Shown: in pieces, positions 7,991-16,012 of the stretch
How positions within the stretch are numbered: the first letter of the stretch is position 1
Layout of the letters: each line of letters opens with the position of its first letter
Assembly: GCF_011764485.1 (NCBI RefSeq)
Contig: NZ_AP022849.1
Coordinates: 496,001 to 560,000 of the forward strand
Source of the DNA: Bosea sp. ANAM02
GTDB lineage: Bacteria > Pseudomonadota > Alphaproteobacteria > Rhizobiales > Beijerinckiaceae
Direction of reading: 5' to 3'
Length of the DNA stretch: 64,000 bases
Program-made: the position numbers and the translations under genes
Notes under the pieces: generated by a model
The model's database searches: none
What the model was told of the DNA's origin: nothing
The model's input: only the letters and a program-made list of their open reading frames with translations

Positions 7991-8917
7991 TTATCGGCCG
8001 CTGGCGACGGCGGCCGGCTTGCACCCGCTCTCATCCTGCGCGAAGGGCAGCTTCGCGTCGCGCAGGAACTTCATGGCCACTGGTGTCGACAGCGCATAGG
8101 ACTGCGAGCCTCGGATGAAGGTGTTGACCCCAACGACGCGGCCGCAGCTATCGATCAGCGGCCCGCCGGAATTCCCCTTCGCCAGGACCGCTGCGTGACG
8201 GATCAGCTCCACGCCGGTCTGGGACATCTCTATGGCGCCGGTCAGCCCCTGAGACAGGGTGAGGGTCGGAATGGTGAAGTCACCGACCTGGGCGCGCCTC
8301 CAGAAGCCCTCCGGACCGATTGCCTTGCCCGGGAAGCCGGCCGCAATCACCGAGCCGCTGTCCGGGCTCGCGAACTTCAGGATCTCGACACCTTCGACAG
8401 GGCTCACCCAGATCGCAGCGAGGTCGGGATTGCCGACGACATGATCCGGCGTCATTGCGGCGACCTGGCCGACCAGCGGCAGCCTCGACTCGCTCGACAG
8501 CACCATGATCGTCTGCGGAGAGCCATCGATGACGTGGCGGTTGGTCACGATCAAATTAGGCGCGACGAAAAACCCAGATCCCTCGGACACCGTCGTGGCG
8601 TGGCGCGCCAGGATCATGACTGTCGCCTTACGCAGCCGACTCGGCAGCTCCTTGTCTTCCGACGGGATCGGGCCGTACCTGAACTGCGTCATGCGCGCCT
8701 CGGCAACGGCCGCGACGTCTGCCGCCGACAGCTTCGAGCGCCCGAGCTCGTAGCGCAGATAGTCCCGGTCCGAGGCCGTTAGCTTGGCGAGATCGCAGGA
8801 CTTCGCCTGACGCAGGCAGGGCAGCAGCGCCTGTCGGTACGCCTCAATCGGCGCGAGCTGTGCCTGCGCGAAAGAAACGCCGGCGAGCAAAAGGAATGAG
8901 GTGAGGAATCCTTTCAT
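7991..8917 (-). CDS. Secreted trypsin-like serine protease
   Basis: A 308-residue protein with a signal peptide (MKGFLTSFLLLAGVSFAQAQ). The S1 catalytic triad is visible: His128 in VTNRHVI, Asp165 in GNPDLAAIW and Ser250 in AKGNSGGPLID. The GNSGGP motif and the lack of a PDZ domain fit a single-domain Deg/HtrA-like or V8-like protease acting in the periplasm or outside the cell. The region between the signal peptide and the protease domain (residues 22-90) contains two Cys and is not recognised. The stop faces that of the DsbA-like gene 4 bp away. Confidence 0.88.
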   Translation of the reverse strand: MKGFLTSFLLLAGVSFAQAQLAPIEAYRQALLPCLRQAKSCDLAKLTASDRDYLRYELGRSKLSAADVAAVAEARMTQFRYGPIPSEDKELPSRLRKATVMILARHATTVSEGSGFFVAPNLIVTNRHVIDGSPQTIMVLSSESRLPLVGQVAAMTPDHVVGNPDLAAIWVSPVEGVEILKFASPDSGSVIAAGFPGKAIGPEGFWRRAQVGDFTIPTLTLSQGLTGAIEMSQTGVELIRHAAVLAKGNSGGPLIDSCGRVVGVNTFIRGSQSYALSTPVAMKFLRDAKLPFAQDESGCKPAAVASGR

Positions 8918-8996
8918 GCAGAGATGATCAGAGGATGCGATTGATGAGGCAATAGGTCATGTCTTCGATCTTCTGATCGAGGGCATGACCTGCTTC

Positions 8997-9728
8997 CTAT
9001 CGGTCCAGGATTTCCCAGGTCATATTGACCCGCGACCTGATCTGCAGAGATCCGGGATTGAACGGCACCACCGTCGGAATAGATTCCCTTAGCGTGCTCT
9101 TTCGCAGCACGGGAGGCTCGGTGGCCCCGGGAGCAACGGGAGCTGTATCGATCTGAAGCACGCGCCCGAGCCGAACACCAGCTGCTTCGGCATAAATCCC
9201 CGCTCTCCGCGTCGCCTCCTTCGTGGCTTCGGATATCAATTCATCCGACTGGCGCTTGTCATCGCCCACCATGTATGAAATGCCCTCGAAGTGGTTCGCA
9301 CCCTTGTCGATCAGGATCTGAGCGAGCGCGCCGGCCCGAGCAATGTCGTGGAGCCTTATGGTCAAGGTATTGCGAGCGCGAAATCCGCGCAGCGTCTCCT
9401 TGGACTGCAGAAAAACGCCACGCGTGTCATCCCAAACCAACGAAAGATCGAAATCCGTCTTCAGGTCGAGAGCGTCGATTCCCTGGGACCTGATCTCGGC
9501 AATCACAGGCGCCGAGAGCCGCGCCATTTCGTCCGTAGCAGCCCTAGATGTCGGCTTTTCAGCAACAATGCTGAGCTGGATCATTGCGATGCGTGGGACG
9601 ACGTCGCGAGTTGCCTCGGCGCTTACTGTGATGTTCGGCGGACGAGGCGCGGGTTGATCGTCCTGCCCCACCGCGGGTATAGAAAGTCCGGTGACTATCG
9701 CGAGTGCGATGATCGATTGCCTGCGCAT
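8997..9728 (-). CDS. SIMPL-domain (DUF541) periplasmic protein
   Basis: A 243-residue protein with an N-terminal signal peptide (MRRQSIIALAIVTGLSIPAVG). The body starts PPNITVSAEATRDVVPRIAM and continues through ANHFEGISYMVGD and EATRRAGIYAEAAGVRLGRV, the layout of the SIMPL/DUF541 family of envelope proteins, whose members are implicated in oxidative-stress tolerance but whose biochemical activity is not settled. It is in the same orientation as the protease upstream, with an 80-bp gap, so possibly co-regulated. Confidence 0.85.
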   Translation of the reverse strand: MRRQSIIALAIVTGLSIPAVGQDDQPAPRPPNITVSAEATRDVVPRIAMIQLSIVAEKPTSRAATDEMARLSAPVIAEIRSQGIDALDLKTDFDLSLVWDDTRGVFLQSKETLRGFRARNTLTIRLHDIARAGALAQILIDKGANHFEGISYMVGDDKRQSDELISEATKEATRRAGIYAEAAGVRLGRVLQIDTAPVAPGATEPPVLRKSTLRESIPTVVPFNPGSLQIRSRVNMTWEILDR

Positions 9729-9844
9729 TCAAGGACCCTAGCGGAATGGACTGCCGATAGGACCGAGGCTATCTCACGGGCAAGCGCTGTGTCACCTATT
9801 CCCCAAAGCACTATCCACCATCCTGCAACTAGAACGCAGTTAAA

Positions 9845-10909
9845 CTACATGCCGAGGTTCGCCAGCTCCGGATCGTCGCCGAATTCGATGACGGGACGAG
9901 GCGGCAGATCACGAGACATCGTGAGCGCGTCCTTGGTCATGTCTGTGACCTTGGCGATCCGGTCGAAGATGCGAGGGGGCAGCGCCGGGGTGTAGAACCG
10001 GTTGGCGACCGCGTCATCGAGCTCGTCGATAATCGCCCACACTGCGTCACCGCCATGCTCCTCGACCATCCTCTCGCGCTGCGTGAGCAGGCGCCCGAGC
10101 TGTTCGAGACCGGCTGCCGAGAGATCTGCAAGTGCCTCCTGCAGCTCGAACTCGATGGTTCGAACGCCCATGTAGGCGTTCGCCAGGGTCTCGCCGCTCG
10201 TCAGGAGATCTGGCCGGTCGATCCGGAAGCTGCTGAACTCTGGAGGGATATCGTTGAGGCCATGGCGCTTGGCGAAAGCTACAGCGTCATCCACCCGGTC
10301 GAGCATGAAGGCGAAGCCGTTGCTCTGGTAGCCAGGCGCCAGGTCGACTTGATCGCTCACGTTGAAACGCCCTCGATCGCCACCGGTTTTGGTCGGCGGG
10401 TATAGATCGAAAGCGGGCGGAGCTGATCTGAGAAATAGCGTATCCTCGATGGCGAAAACGCGATCCAGCGTATCCCGCGCCAGCTTCATCGCGGAGTCGG
10501 TATGGTCCTCGATGACGGCTCGCGTATCGAGCGGAAGCACGTCGAACACATCGTTTCCCCATCCGATATGGAGAGGGGTCTGAACCTTGAGAGAATGGTG
10601 GAAGCCGTCCGCGAGCATCGCACGCGCGTCGGCGATACGAGCCCTGATTTTTTCCCAGCTGCTTCGCATGATCGGGCGGACGAGCACTTCTTTACCGTCA
10701 ACCTCGATGACTCGACGCTCATACTCGTCACTGCGAGGCCCTTCGACGGTACGAGCCCGCAGGGCGATCGGAGCCTGGTCGAGGCTCTCGATCAGCTTGA
10801 TTTCGCCAGCGAGCGGAACCCTCACCTGGATCTTCTCAGGCTTCTTGCTTCGACCACGCAGCACCTTGAACGGCACGCGGACCTGAATGTCGATCGGCAT
10901 GGTCTTCAT
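9845..10909 (-). CDS. Unknown protein, member B2 of the paralogue family
   Basis: A 354-residue soluble protein. Its N-terminus (PIDIQVRVPFKVLRG, then KKPEKIQVRVP and QAPIALRA) aligns by pattern with the genes at 4445 and 5623, and it ends FGDDPELANLGM, the clearest version of the shared tail. The ATG overlaps the stop of the gene upstream in ATGA. The middle is rich in charged helices (QEALADLSAAGLEQLGRLLTQ). No known domain is recognised. It is the second gene of a pair, mirroring the A1-A2 arrangement 4 kb away on the other strand. Confidence 0.85.
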   Translation of the reverse strand: MKTMPIDIQVRVPFKVLRGRSKKPEKIQVRVPLAGEIKLIESLDQAPIALRARTVEGPRSDEYERRVIEVDGKEVLVRPIMRSSWEKIRARIADARAMLADGFHHSLKVQTPLHIGWGNDVFDVLPLDTRAVIEDHTDSAMKLARDTLDRVFAIEDTLFLRSAPPAFDLYPPTKTGGDRGRFNVSDQVDLAPGYQSNGFAFMLDRVDDAVAFAKRHGLNDIPPEFSSFRIDRPDLLTSGETLANAYMGVRTIEFELQEALADLSAAGLEQLGRLLTQRERMVEEHGGDAVWAIIDELDDAVANRFYTPALPPRIFDRIAKVTDMTKDALTMSRDLPPRPVIEFGDDPELANLGM

Positions 10910-11955
10910 GGGCGAACTCCACGGCCGGCTGCCGGCGCCGGGGCAGGCTGCGAGATCTCGAAAGCCCCCTCGGCCAGCACCAGCGACTTCTCCAGAAAAC
11001 GCCTGCGTTTGTCAGTGAACTCGTCATAGAGATTGAAGCGATTTCTCCCGAGATCCCTGAAGGCGCGCAGGAGCCGCGCGGCACCGTCTGGCTCACCGGC
11101 GAGCGCGGCCTCCCGGAGCTTGGCGATTTCGATCAGCGGGGCGCGGCCGTCCACTCCGATGATGGCGAAGCGCTCCTTCAGACTGTTCAGGAGCATCCGG
11201 ACACCTGCCGCGACATTGACGGACTGCTCGTCGAACAGAATGACGTCCTCGTTGATGGTGTCGATTTCGAGCCTGCGAACGAAGTTGTCGGAGAGCCGCT
11301 TCTCGTTCTTGTCGATGTTGGCATAGTCGGCCAGGAACTTGCCGGCGACATCCAGGCGGGTGATCCCGAAGGCGAATTCGCCCGGGTCGGCTCCGAGATC
11401 GTTCAGTGTCAGCTCGCTCCACCCCATACGAGGCCCGCCCTGGTTATACGCCGGGTAGATCGGATGCTTGACGACGATCGCCGGCGGCGGGGCTGCTCCC
11501 CAGACGCGGTTCCTGTTGAATAGCGTCTCGTCCGCGATGATGCGCTCGATCTCGGCGACATACCGGTCAGCTGACACCTTCTCCTCAGAGCTGGCGTCCT
11601 TGTAGCGAACCGCGGTCTTCTTCGCCGCGGCGACAACATCGTGGGTGCCGCGCGAGGCCAGGGTCGAGATGATGAAGTCGCTCACGGCCTTGGCGCCGGC
11701 CGCGGCGACACTGCGTCCGGCTGCTTCCTCAAGCGGGAGAGGACGGAACAGGACGTCGTCGACGAGCAGGCGTTCGACGAGCTGGGGCATCTCGAACTTG
11801 CCAAGCTGCACCACGGCATTTGCCCGCAGCGCGATCTCGCCTGTCTTCTCGGGGAGTTCGATCTCCAGCGGGATGACGACGCCAGGCTGGTCGAGGCGGG
11901 CGGATTGGCCGACCGTGAACGTGACTTTGAGCTTCGACGACACCGCTGATTCCAT
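10906..11955 (-). CDS. Unknown protein, member B1 of the paralogue family
   Basis: A 349-residue protein starting at the ATG at 11955 (MESAVSSKLKVTFTVG); the open frame extends to a TTG at 12003 but the added residues look non-coding. The N-terminal beta-rich block with PGVVIPLEIELPEKTGEIALRA matches the family layout. Unlike the other three members it lacks the DDPELAN tail and ends in a Pro/Ala-rich PAPAPAAGRGVRP. It is first in a pair with the gene at 9845, coupled by a 4-bp overlap. The function is unknown. Confidence 0.82.
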   Translation of the reverse strand: MESAVSSKLKVTFTVGQSARLDQPGVVIPLEIELPEKTGEIALRANAVVQLGKFEMPQLVERLLVDDVLFRPLPLEEAAGRSVAAAGAKAVSDFIISTLASRGTHDVVAAAKKTAVRYKDASSEEKVSADRYVAEIERIIADETLFNRNRVWGAAPPPAIVVKHPIYPAYNQGGPRMGWSELTLNDLGADPGEFAFGITRLDVAGKFLADYANIDKNEKRLSDNFVRRLEIDTINEDVILFDEQSVNVAAGVRMLLNSLKERFAIIGVDGRAPLIEIAKLREAALAGEPDGAARLLRAFRDLGRNRFNLYDEFTDKRRRFLEKSLVLAEGAFEISQPAPAPAAGRGVRP

Positions 11956-12121
11956 CGCGAATTCGGTAGGCAGGAACCTAGTGGAGTGGCCTGCAAACAA
12001 CAAACCGCCCGTCTCCGCAGGCGCCCACGGGAAATCGCGTCACGATCCTTGGATATCAGTCGGTCTCAAGGAATGATGATGCAAATCATGATCCCCTCGC
12101 TCTCGGGTTAGCAGGCTGAGT

Positions 12122-13048
12122 ATGGAACTGGTCGAACACGTCCCGGCGCGCACTTTCACGCTTCCGCACATCGCGACCGGCCGCCCCGCTTCACTCGCCG
12201 TTCGTCTCGACGAGATCTGTCGCGAGTTCACAGCGTTCCGGATGCGCTTCGACGAGGCGACGGGCATTCTCTGGGCAACCATGCTCGACAACCCGTTTCC
12301 GAGCTTCGCGCCTGCGATGCTGCAGGAGATGAGGCTGGCGACGACGGCCGTGCGGCTGGCGGCGGAGCAGGGGCTGGCACAGGGCCTGGAGTTCTGCGTC
12401 CTCCATAGCGAGACGCCCGGCGTGTTCAACCTCGGAGGGGATCTCGCGACCTTCGCGCGCGCTATCTGCGAGGGCGACGCACCCGCACTTCGTCGATACG
12501 CACGCCACTCATGCGACCTAGTCTATGACATGTGGTCGAGCTTCGACCTCCCCGTGACCACAGTCTCTTTCGTCGAGGGCACGGCACTCGGCGGCGGCTT
12601 CGAGGCTGCCCGGGCGTGCAATGTCGTCGTCGCAGAGCGCGGTGCACGCCTCGGCCTGCCAGAGGTCAAGTTCGGTCTTTTCGCAGCGATCGGAGCGATC
12701 TCGCTGCTCACTAGGCATGTCCCATGGACCGTCGTGCAGCGCCTGATGATCGGAGGCGAGGTCATGCTGGCCGAAGATCTCCATGCGCTGGGCGTCGTCG
12801 ACGTCCTTCTGGAGCCCGGGAGCGGTATCGATGGCTTCCTGCGCTACCTCAATACCGACCTGCGCCGCGAGAAGCCAACACGCAGCCTGGTGCAGGCCGC
12901 CCGCCGGCGGGTGGCGCCGCTGCCGATCAGCGAGCTCTACGAAGTCGCTGATCAATGGATCGAGGCAGCCATGGCACTCAGCCCCGAAGACCTGCGTCGG
13001 ATGGAGCGTATCCACGCCGCTCAACGCCGGCATCTGCAGCGTGCGTGA
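12122..13048 (+). CDS. rpfF: RpfF-like DSF signal synthase (crotonase family)
   Basis: A 308-residue enoyl-CoA hydratase-family protein that matches RpfF, the synthase of the cis-2-unsaturated fatty acid diffusible signal factor. Diagnostic blocks are VFNLGGDLATFARAICEGD, EGTALGGGFEAARAC and LGLPEVKFGLF. The two catalytic glutamates of RpfF appear at Glu161 (GGFEAA) and Glu181 (GLPEVKF), with the same 20-residue spacing as Glu141 and Glu161 of Xanthomonas RpfF. RpfF makes the signal from acyl-ACP or acyl-CoA by thioesterase and dehydratase steps. No rpfC or rpfG sensor genes are beside it. The alternative is an ordinary crotonase, but the GGDL-to-EGD block is specific to RpfF relatives. Confidence 0.82.
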   Translation: MELVEHVPARTFTLPHIATGRPASLAVRLDEICREFTAFRMRFDEATGILWATMLDNPFPSFAPAMLQEMRLATTAVRLAAEQGLAQGLEFCVLHSETPGVFNLGGDLATFARAICEGDAPALRRYARHSCDLVYDMWSSFDLPVTTVSFVEGTALGGGFEAARACNVVVAERGARLGLPEVKFGLFAAIGAISLLTRHVPWTVVQRLMIGGEVMLAEDLHALGVVDVLLEPGSGIDGFLRYLNTDLRREKPTRSLVQAARRRVAPLPISELYEVADQWIEAAMALSPEDLRRMERIHAAQRRHLQRA

Positions 13049-13079
13049 CGGCGTGGTTCTAACCTTCGATCGCGACAAT

Positions 13080-13099
13080 CCCGGTCCTTCAGGGCCGGG
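13080..13099 (+). repeat. Left-end hairpin of the TnpB element
   Basis: An 8-bp stem, CCCGGTCC with GGGCCGGG (one G-T wobble), and a TTCA loop. It is nearly the same as the right-end hairpin at 14358-14377, consistent with the subterminal hairpins that single-strand transposases recognise in this superfamily. Confidence 0.6.
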
Positions 13100-13146
13100 T
13101 CAGGCGATCCTTGTGTCGCCCGGAAATCCTGCATAGCTTCGACGCT

Positions 13147-14382
13147 ATGCTGCGCCAGCAGGCCTACCGATTCCGGATTTATCCAAGCAATACGCAAGCG
13201 GATCTGTTCCGCCGAACGATCGGCTGCTGCCGGCTGGTCTACAACCTGTGTCTCGACCAGAAGACGTTGGAACACCACCGCAGCGCGCCGCGGCGGTTGA
13301 GCTACGCAGGTCAGTGCGACGGCCTGACCGAACTGAAGCGCGAGGTGGAGTGGCTGAGGGTTGTTCCTCACCACCCGCTGCAGCAGGCGATCCGTGATCT
13401 GCACCGCGCCTTTACGAACTTCTTCGAGGGGCGAGCGCGCTACCCCTCATTCCGGCGCAAAGGCGAGAACGAGTCCTTCCGCTATCCCGATCCCAAGCAG
13501 ATCAAGCTGGAGGAGGAGCGCATCTTCCTGCCGAAGGCTGGGTGGGTGAAGCTTGTCCAGCACCGGCCGGTCGAGGGCGACGTCAAGAACGCCACGGTCT
13601 CAATGATCGCGGGCGACTGGTTCGTCTCGATCCAGGTCGAGCAGGAAGTCGCGGAGCCTGCCCTCAATCACGGCCCGGCCGTCGGCGTCGATCTGGGCGT
13701 CGAGCAGCCGATCACGCTCTCGGATGGGACGGTCTTTGCGCTGCCGCGCGTCTCGCTCCACGAGCGCCGCCGGCTGGCGTCCGCGCAGCAGAGCGTGGCT
13801 CGCAGGCGGAAAGGATCGAAGAACCGGGCTAAGGCCCTGCGGCGCGTCGCGCGGCTGCAGGCGAAGTTCGCCAGACGAAGGAGGGATGCAGCTCACAAGG
13901 CCACGACGATCATCGCCAAGAACCACGGCATGGTCGTTGTCGAAGCCCTGAAGGTAAGGAACATGACCGCATCGGCGCGAGGTTCCGCGGAGGAACCTGG
14001 CTCGAAGGTCAGTCAGAAGGCCGGGTTGAACCGGTCCCTGCTCGACATTGCGCCGGGGAAGATCCGTGCGATGCTCGCCTACAAGGCGCCCTGGCACGGA
14101 TCGAGGCTCATCGCCGTCGATCCGGCCTACACCTCGCAGGAATGCTCTTCCTGCCGCACGGTCGATGCGAAGAGTCGCATCAGCCGCTCGCAGTTCGTCT
14201 GCACGAATTGCGGTCTCATCGAGAATGCCGACGTCAACGCCGCCAGGTCGATCCTGGCGCGCGGGCTCGGCACAACCGGAGGACGTCCGGGGATGGCCTG
14301 TGGATCGAGCCGCGCTGGTGGCCGGAAACAGGAAGTCGCGCCTGCAAAGGCGAGAAACTCGGTCCTCCAGGGCCGAGAGTAG
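13147..14382 (+). CDS. tnpB: RNA-guided endonuclease TnpB
   Basis: A 411-residue TnpB from the ATG at 13147, which gives the canonical start MLRQQAYRFRIYPS; the frame stays open to 13111. RuvC motifs are complete: Asp182 in VGVDLGVEQP, Glu266 in VVVEALKVRNM and Asp362 in ENADVNAA. A four-cysteine zinc finger (CSSC and CTNC) lies between motifs II and III. These proteins are omega-RNA-guided DNA nucleases, ancestors of Cas12. With no TnpA, activity would bias inheritance of the element or could serve another role. The catalytic set indicates an active enzyme. Confidence 0.95.
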   Translation: MLRQQAYRFRIYPSNTQADLFRRTIGCCRLVYNLCLDQKTLEHHRSAPRRLSYAGQCDGLTELKREVEWLRVVPHHPLQQAIRDLHRAFTNFFEGRARYPSFRRKGENESFRYPDPKQIKLEEERIFLPKAGWVKLVQHRPVEGDVKNATVSMIAGDWFVSIQVEQEVAEPALNHGPAVGVDLGVEQPITLSDGTVFALPRVSLHERRRLASAQQSVARRRKGSKNRAKALRRVARLQAKFARRRRDAAHKATTIIAKNHGMVVVEALKVRNMTASARGSAEEPGSKVSQKAGLNRSLLDIAPGKIRAMLAYKAPWHGSRLIAVDPAYTSQECSSCRTVDAKSRISRSQFVCTNCGLIENADVNAARSILARGLGTTGGRPGMACGSSRAGGRKQEVAPAKARNSVLQGRE

Positions 14383-14387
14383 TCACT
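14240..14387 (+). ncRNA. Predicted omega-RNA (reRNA) scaffold
   Basis: In TnpB elements the guide RNA overlaps the 3' end of tnpB, and the guide is the sequence flanking the right end. Here the last part of the gene holds GC-rich inverted segments and ends with the hairpin at 14358-14377, followed by AGTAGTCAC. The predicted guide starts near 14388 (TTGCATCGAGCC), upstream of the next gene. The 5' boundary is a guess; the location follows family knowledge and the hairpin seen. Confidence 0.45.
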
Positions 14388-14435
14388 TGCATCGAGCCGT
14401 GAGACTCCTCGGTGAAAGAGGTTTCTCAGGCTGCC

Positions 14436-15992
14436 ATGATCGATTCCGAGACGAAAGCTTCTCCCCGCCGCAAGAGGAAGGTGTCCCTGCGCCGCGCGCC
14501 GATGAAACACGTCTTCATCGGTCAATGGCTCGGTGACGGCCAAGAGAAGCTGAAGCGCCGGACCAACACCGAGGTCTCGGCCTTCCTGATGGAGCAGGCA
14601 CTCCGCGATCTCGGCGGCCGGCCGCTGACTGGGCCGGATCCTGTGACGGATGAGCGCCTGGCGCGGCAATTCGCCTATGAGACGTTCCACGCGATGCAGC
14701 AGGGCGACCTCAGTCGCGGCGTGAACTGGTACAAGGACGCGATCGCTCGCTCGATCGAGCTGGCCGGCCTGATCTACCCCGAGCTCGTCGACGACAAGGC
14801 GGCGAAGGGCCTCGGCCACGCCAACATCCGCTCCGCCCAGGAAGCGAAGACGGTGCTCTGCTGCGCGCTCGCAATCACCTCGCAAAACAACACCGTGCAC
14901 GAGAACTGTGCTTACGCGTTGGAGCAGTACGGCGCCTTCCGCACGAACGGCGCCTTTTTCGCGAAGACCTACGGCGCCAAGGGGGCCTCGGTCGCCAACA
15001 ACCTGGTCCGCTTCAACGAGCTGCTGGAGGTTCACGAGGGCGATCTTTCATCGCTCCGCGACTTCCTTGAGGCGCCTTACACGATGAGCGAGCTGCGCAC
15101 GGCCGCGGCCAAGTTCGGCATCAATATCACCGCGCGCGAGCTGGCGGACGAGACCGTCTATGGATCGATCGTTTTCGGCCCAAAGATCGGAAACGCATTC
15201 CTCTCAAATTTGCTGGGGAACCTGAGCCCGCTGACCCTGGATTTGTGGATGACACGCACCTGGGGCAGGCTGACTGGACGTCTGGTCAAAGGAACAGTGA
15301 GTGACGACCAGAAGGACCGACTTCGTGACACCCTAATCTCTGAAGGATTTCTGGCCGAAATGGCCGAAGCCGGCCTCCATGCCGATCCTTCGACCATCCA
15401 TGAATTGGCTGATGAAGATCTTGTCGATCTCTGTGGGGATTTGATCAATCTTTGGGAGCGCTTTAGGAAGTCCTTAGTCGCCAAGGGCTATGACGACAAC
15501 AAGCAGCTGTCCGAATTCAAGGCGAACCTCGGATGGCCCGGCGCGGCGCAGTCGATCTCAAAATCGCTCGGCGCCAGCGTCGACGCCCCAGCCACCGCAA
15601 GCGAACGCCGGTGGATACGGCAGGTGATGGGGCGCGCGGTAGAGATTTTGGCTGGCAATGGTGTCATCATCGAGCCAGCTACGATGCAAGCGGTCCTGTG
15701 GTATGCCGAGAAGGCAGCCTGGGACCACCTCTCCGGCCGTAAGGTCGGATCGTTGAATGTCTCGTTTGACGAAGCAATGGCTCGTCTGGCGACACGGAAT
15801 GGGATCGATCATGACGCAATCGCGCGCGTTTTCCGCGGAAGTGAACACGACGGATCGTCAGGACCAGGACTTCGAGAAGAGCCTCGAGGCGACGACGCCG
15901 GAGCAGCGCAAGGGCTTCCTGAAGGAGCTGAAGTCGATCTCGGAGACGCGATCGAAGAAGCCGAGCCAGAAGTCCGAATGATGCTGGCCTAA
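14436..15992 (+). CDS. Unknown 518-residue protein
   Basis: A large soluble protein with a basic N-terminus (SPRRKRKVSLRRAPMKH) and a body of acidic and hydrophobic helices, for example LGNLSPLTLDLWMTRTWGRLTG near the middle. I do not recognise a domain. The start at 14436 has CAGG 6 nt upstream; a GTG at 14412 is an alternative. The last 35 residues (from about 15870) use codons unlike the rest, while another frame over the same DNA shows normal codon use, so the real C-terminus may be shorter or the two frames may overlap. The predicted guide segment of the upstream TnpB RNA ends just before this gene. Confidence 0.8.
   Translation: MIDSETKASPRRKRKVSLRRAPMKHVFIGQWLGDGQEKLKRRTNTEVSAFLMEQALRDLGGRPLTGPDPVTDERLARQFAYETFHAMQQGDLSRGVNWYKDAIARSIELAGLIYPELVDDKAAKGLGHANIRSAQEAKTVLCCALAITSQNNTVHENCAYALEQYGAFRTNGAFFAKTYGAKGASVANNLVRFNELLEVHEGDLSSLRDFLEAPYTMSELRTAAAKFGINITARELADETVYGSIVFGPKIGNAFLSNLLGNLSPLTLDLWMTRTWGRLTGRLVKGTVSDDQKDRLRDTLISEGFLAEMAEAGLHADPSTIHELADEDLVDLCGDLINLWERFRKSLVAKGYDDNKQLSEFKANLGWPGAAQSISKSLGASVDAPATASERRWIRQVMGRAVEILAGNGVIIEPATMQAVLWYAEKAAWDHLSGRKVGSLNVSFDEAMARLATRNGIDHDAIARVFRGSEHDGSSGPGLREEPRGDDAGAAQGLPEGAEVDLGDAIEEAEPEVRMMLA
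15811..15981 (+). CDS. Small overlapping ORF at the end of the 518-residue gene
   Basis: A 56-residue frame (MTQSRAFSAEVNTTDRQDQD start) overlapping the end of the larger gene in another frame. From 15860 its codons end almost always in G or C (GAC CAG GAC TTC GAG AAG AGC) and encode a plausible charged helix, EKSLEATTPEQRKGFLKELK, whereas the larger frame there is low-complexity. It may be a separate overlapping gene starting at this ATG or at the GTG at 15841, or a sign of a frameshift. The function is unknown. Confidence 0.45.
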   Translation: MTQSRAFSAEVNTTDRQDQDFEKSLEATTPEQRKGFLKELKSISETRSKKPSQKSE

Positions 15993-16012
15993 GACCCTCT
16001 CGCCGCGCGAGC

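Larger units (their letters stand above)
13080..14387 (+). mobile_element. IS1341-type TnpB-only element (IS200/IS605 superfamily)
   Basis: A tnpB gene flanked by matching subterminal hairpins: CCCGGTCC-TTCA-GGGCCGGG at 13080-13099 and CTCGGTCC-TCCA-GGGCCGAG at 14358-14377. The right hairpin abuts the tnpB stop, and the right end is probably just after AGTCAC near 14387. There is no TnpA (Y1 transposase) gene nearby, so the element cannot move by itself. The exact left end is not certain. It separates the rpfF-like gene from a downstream unknown gene. Confidence 0.7.
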
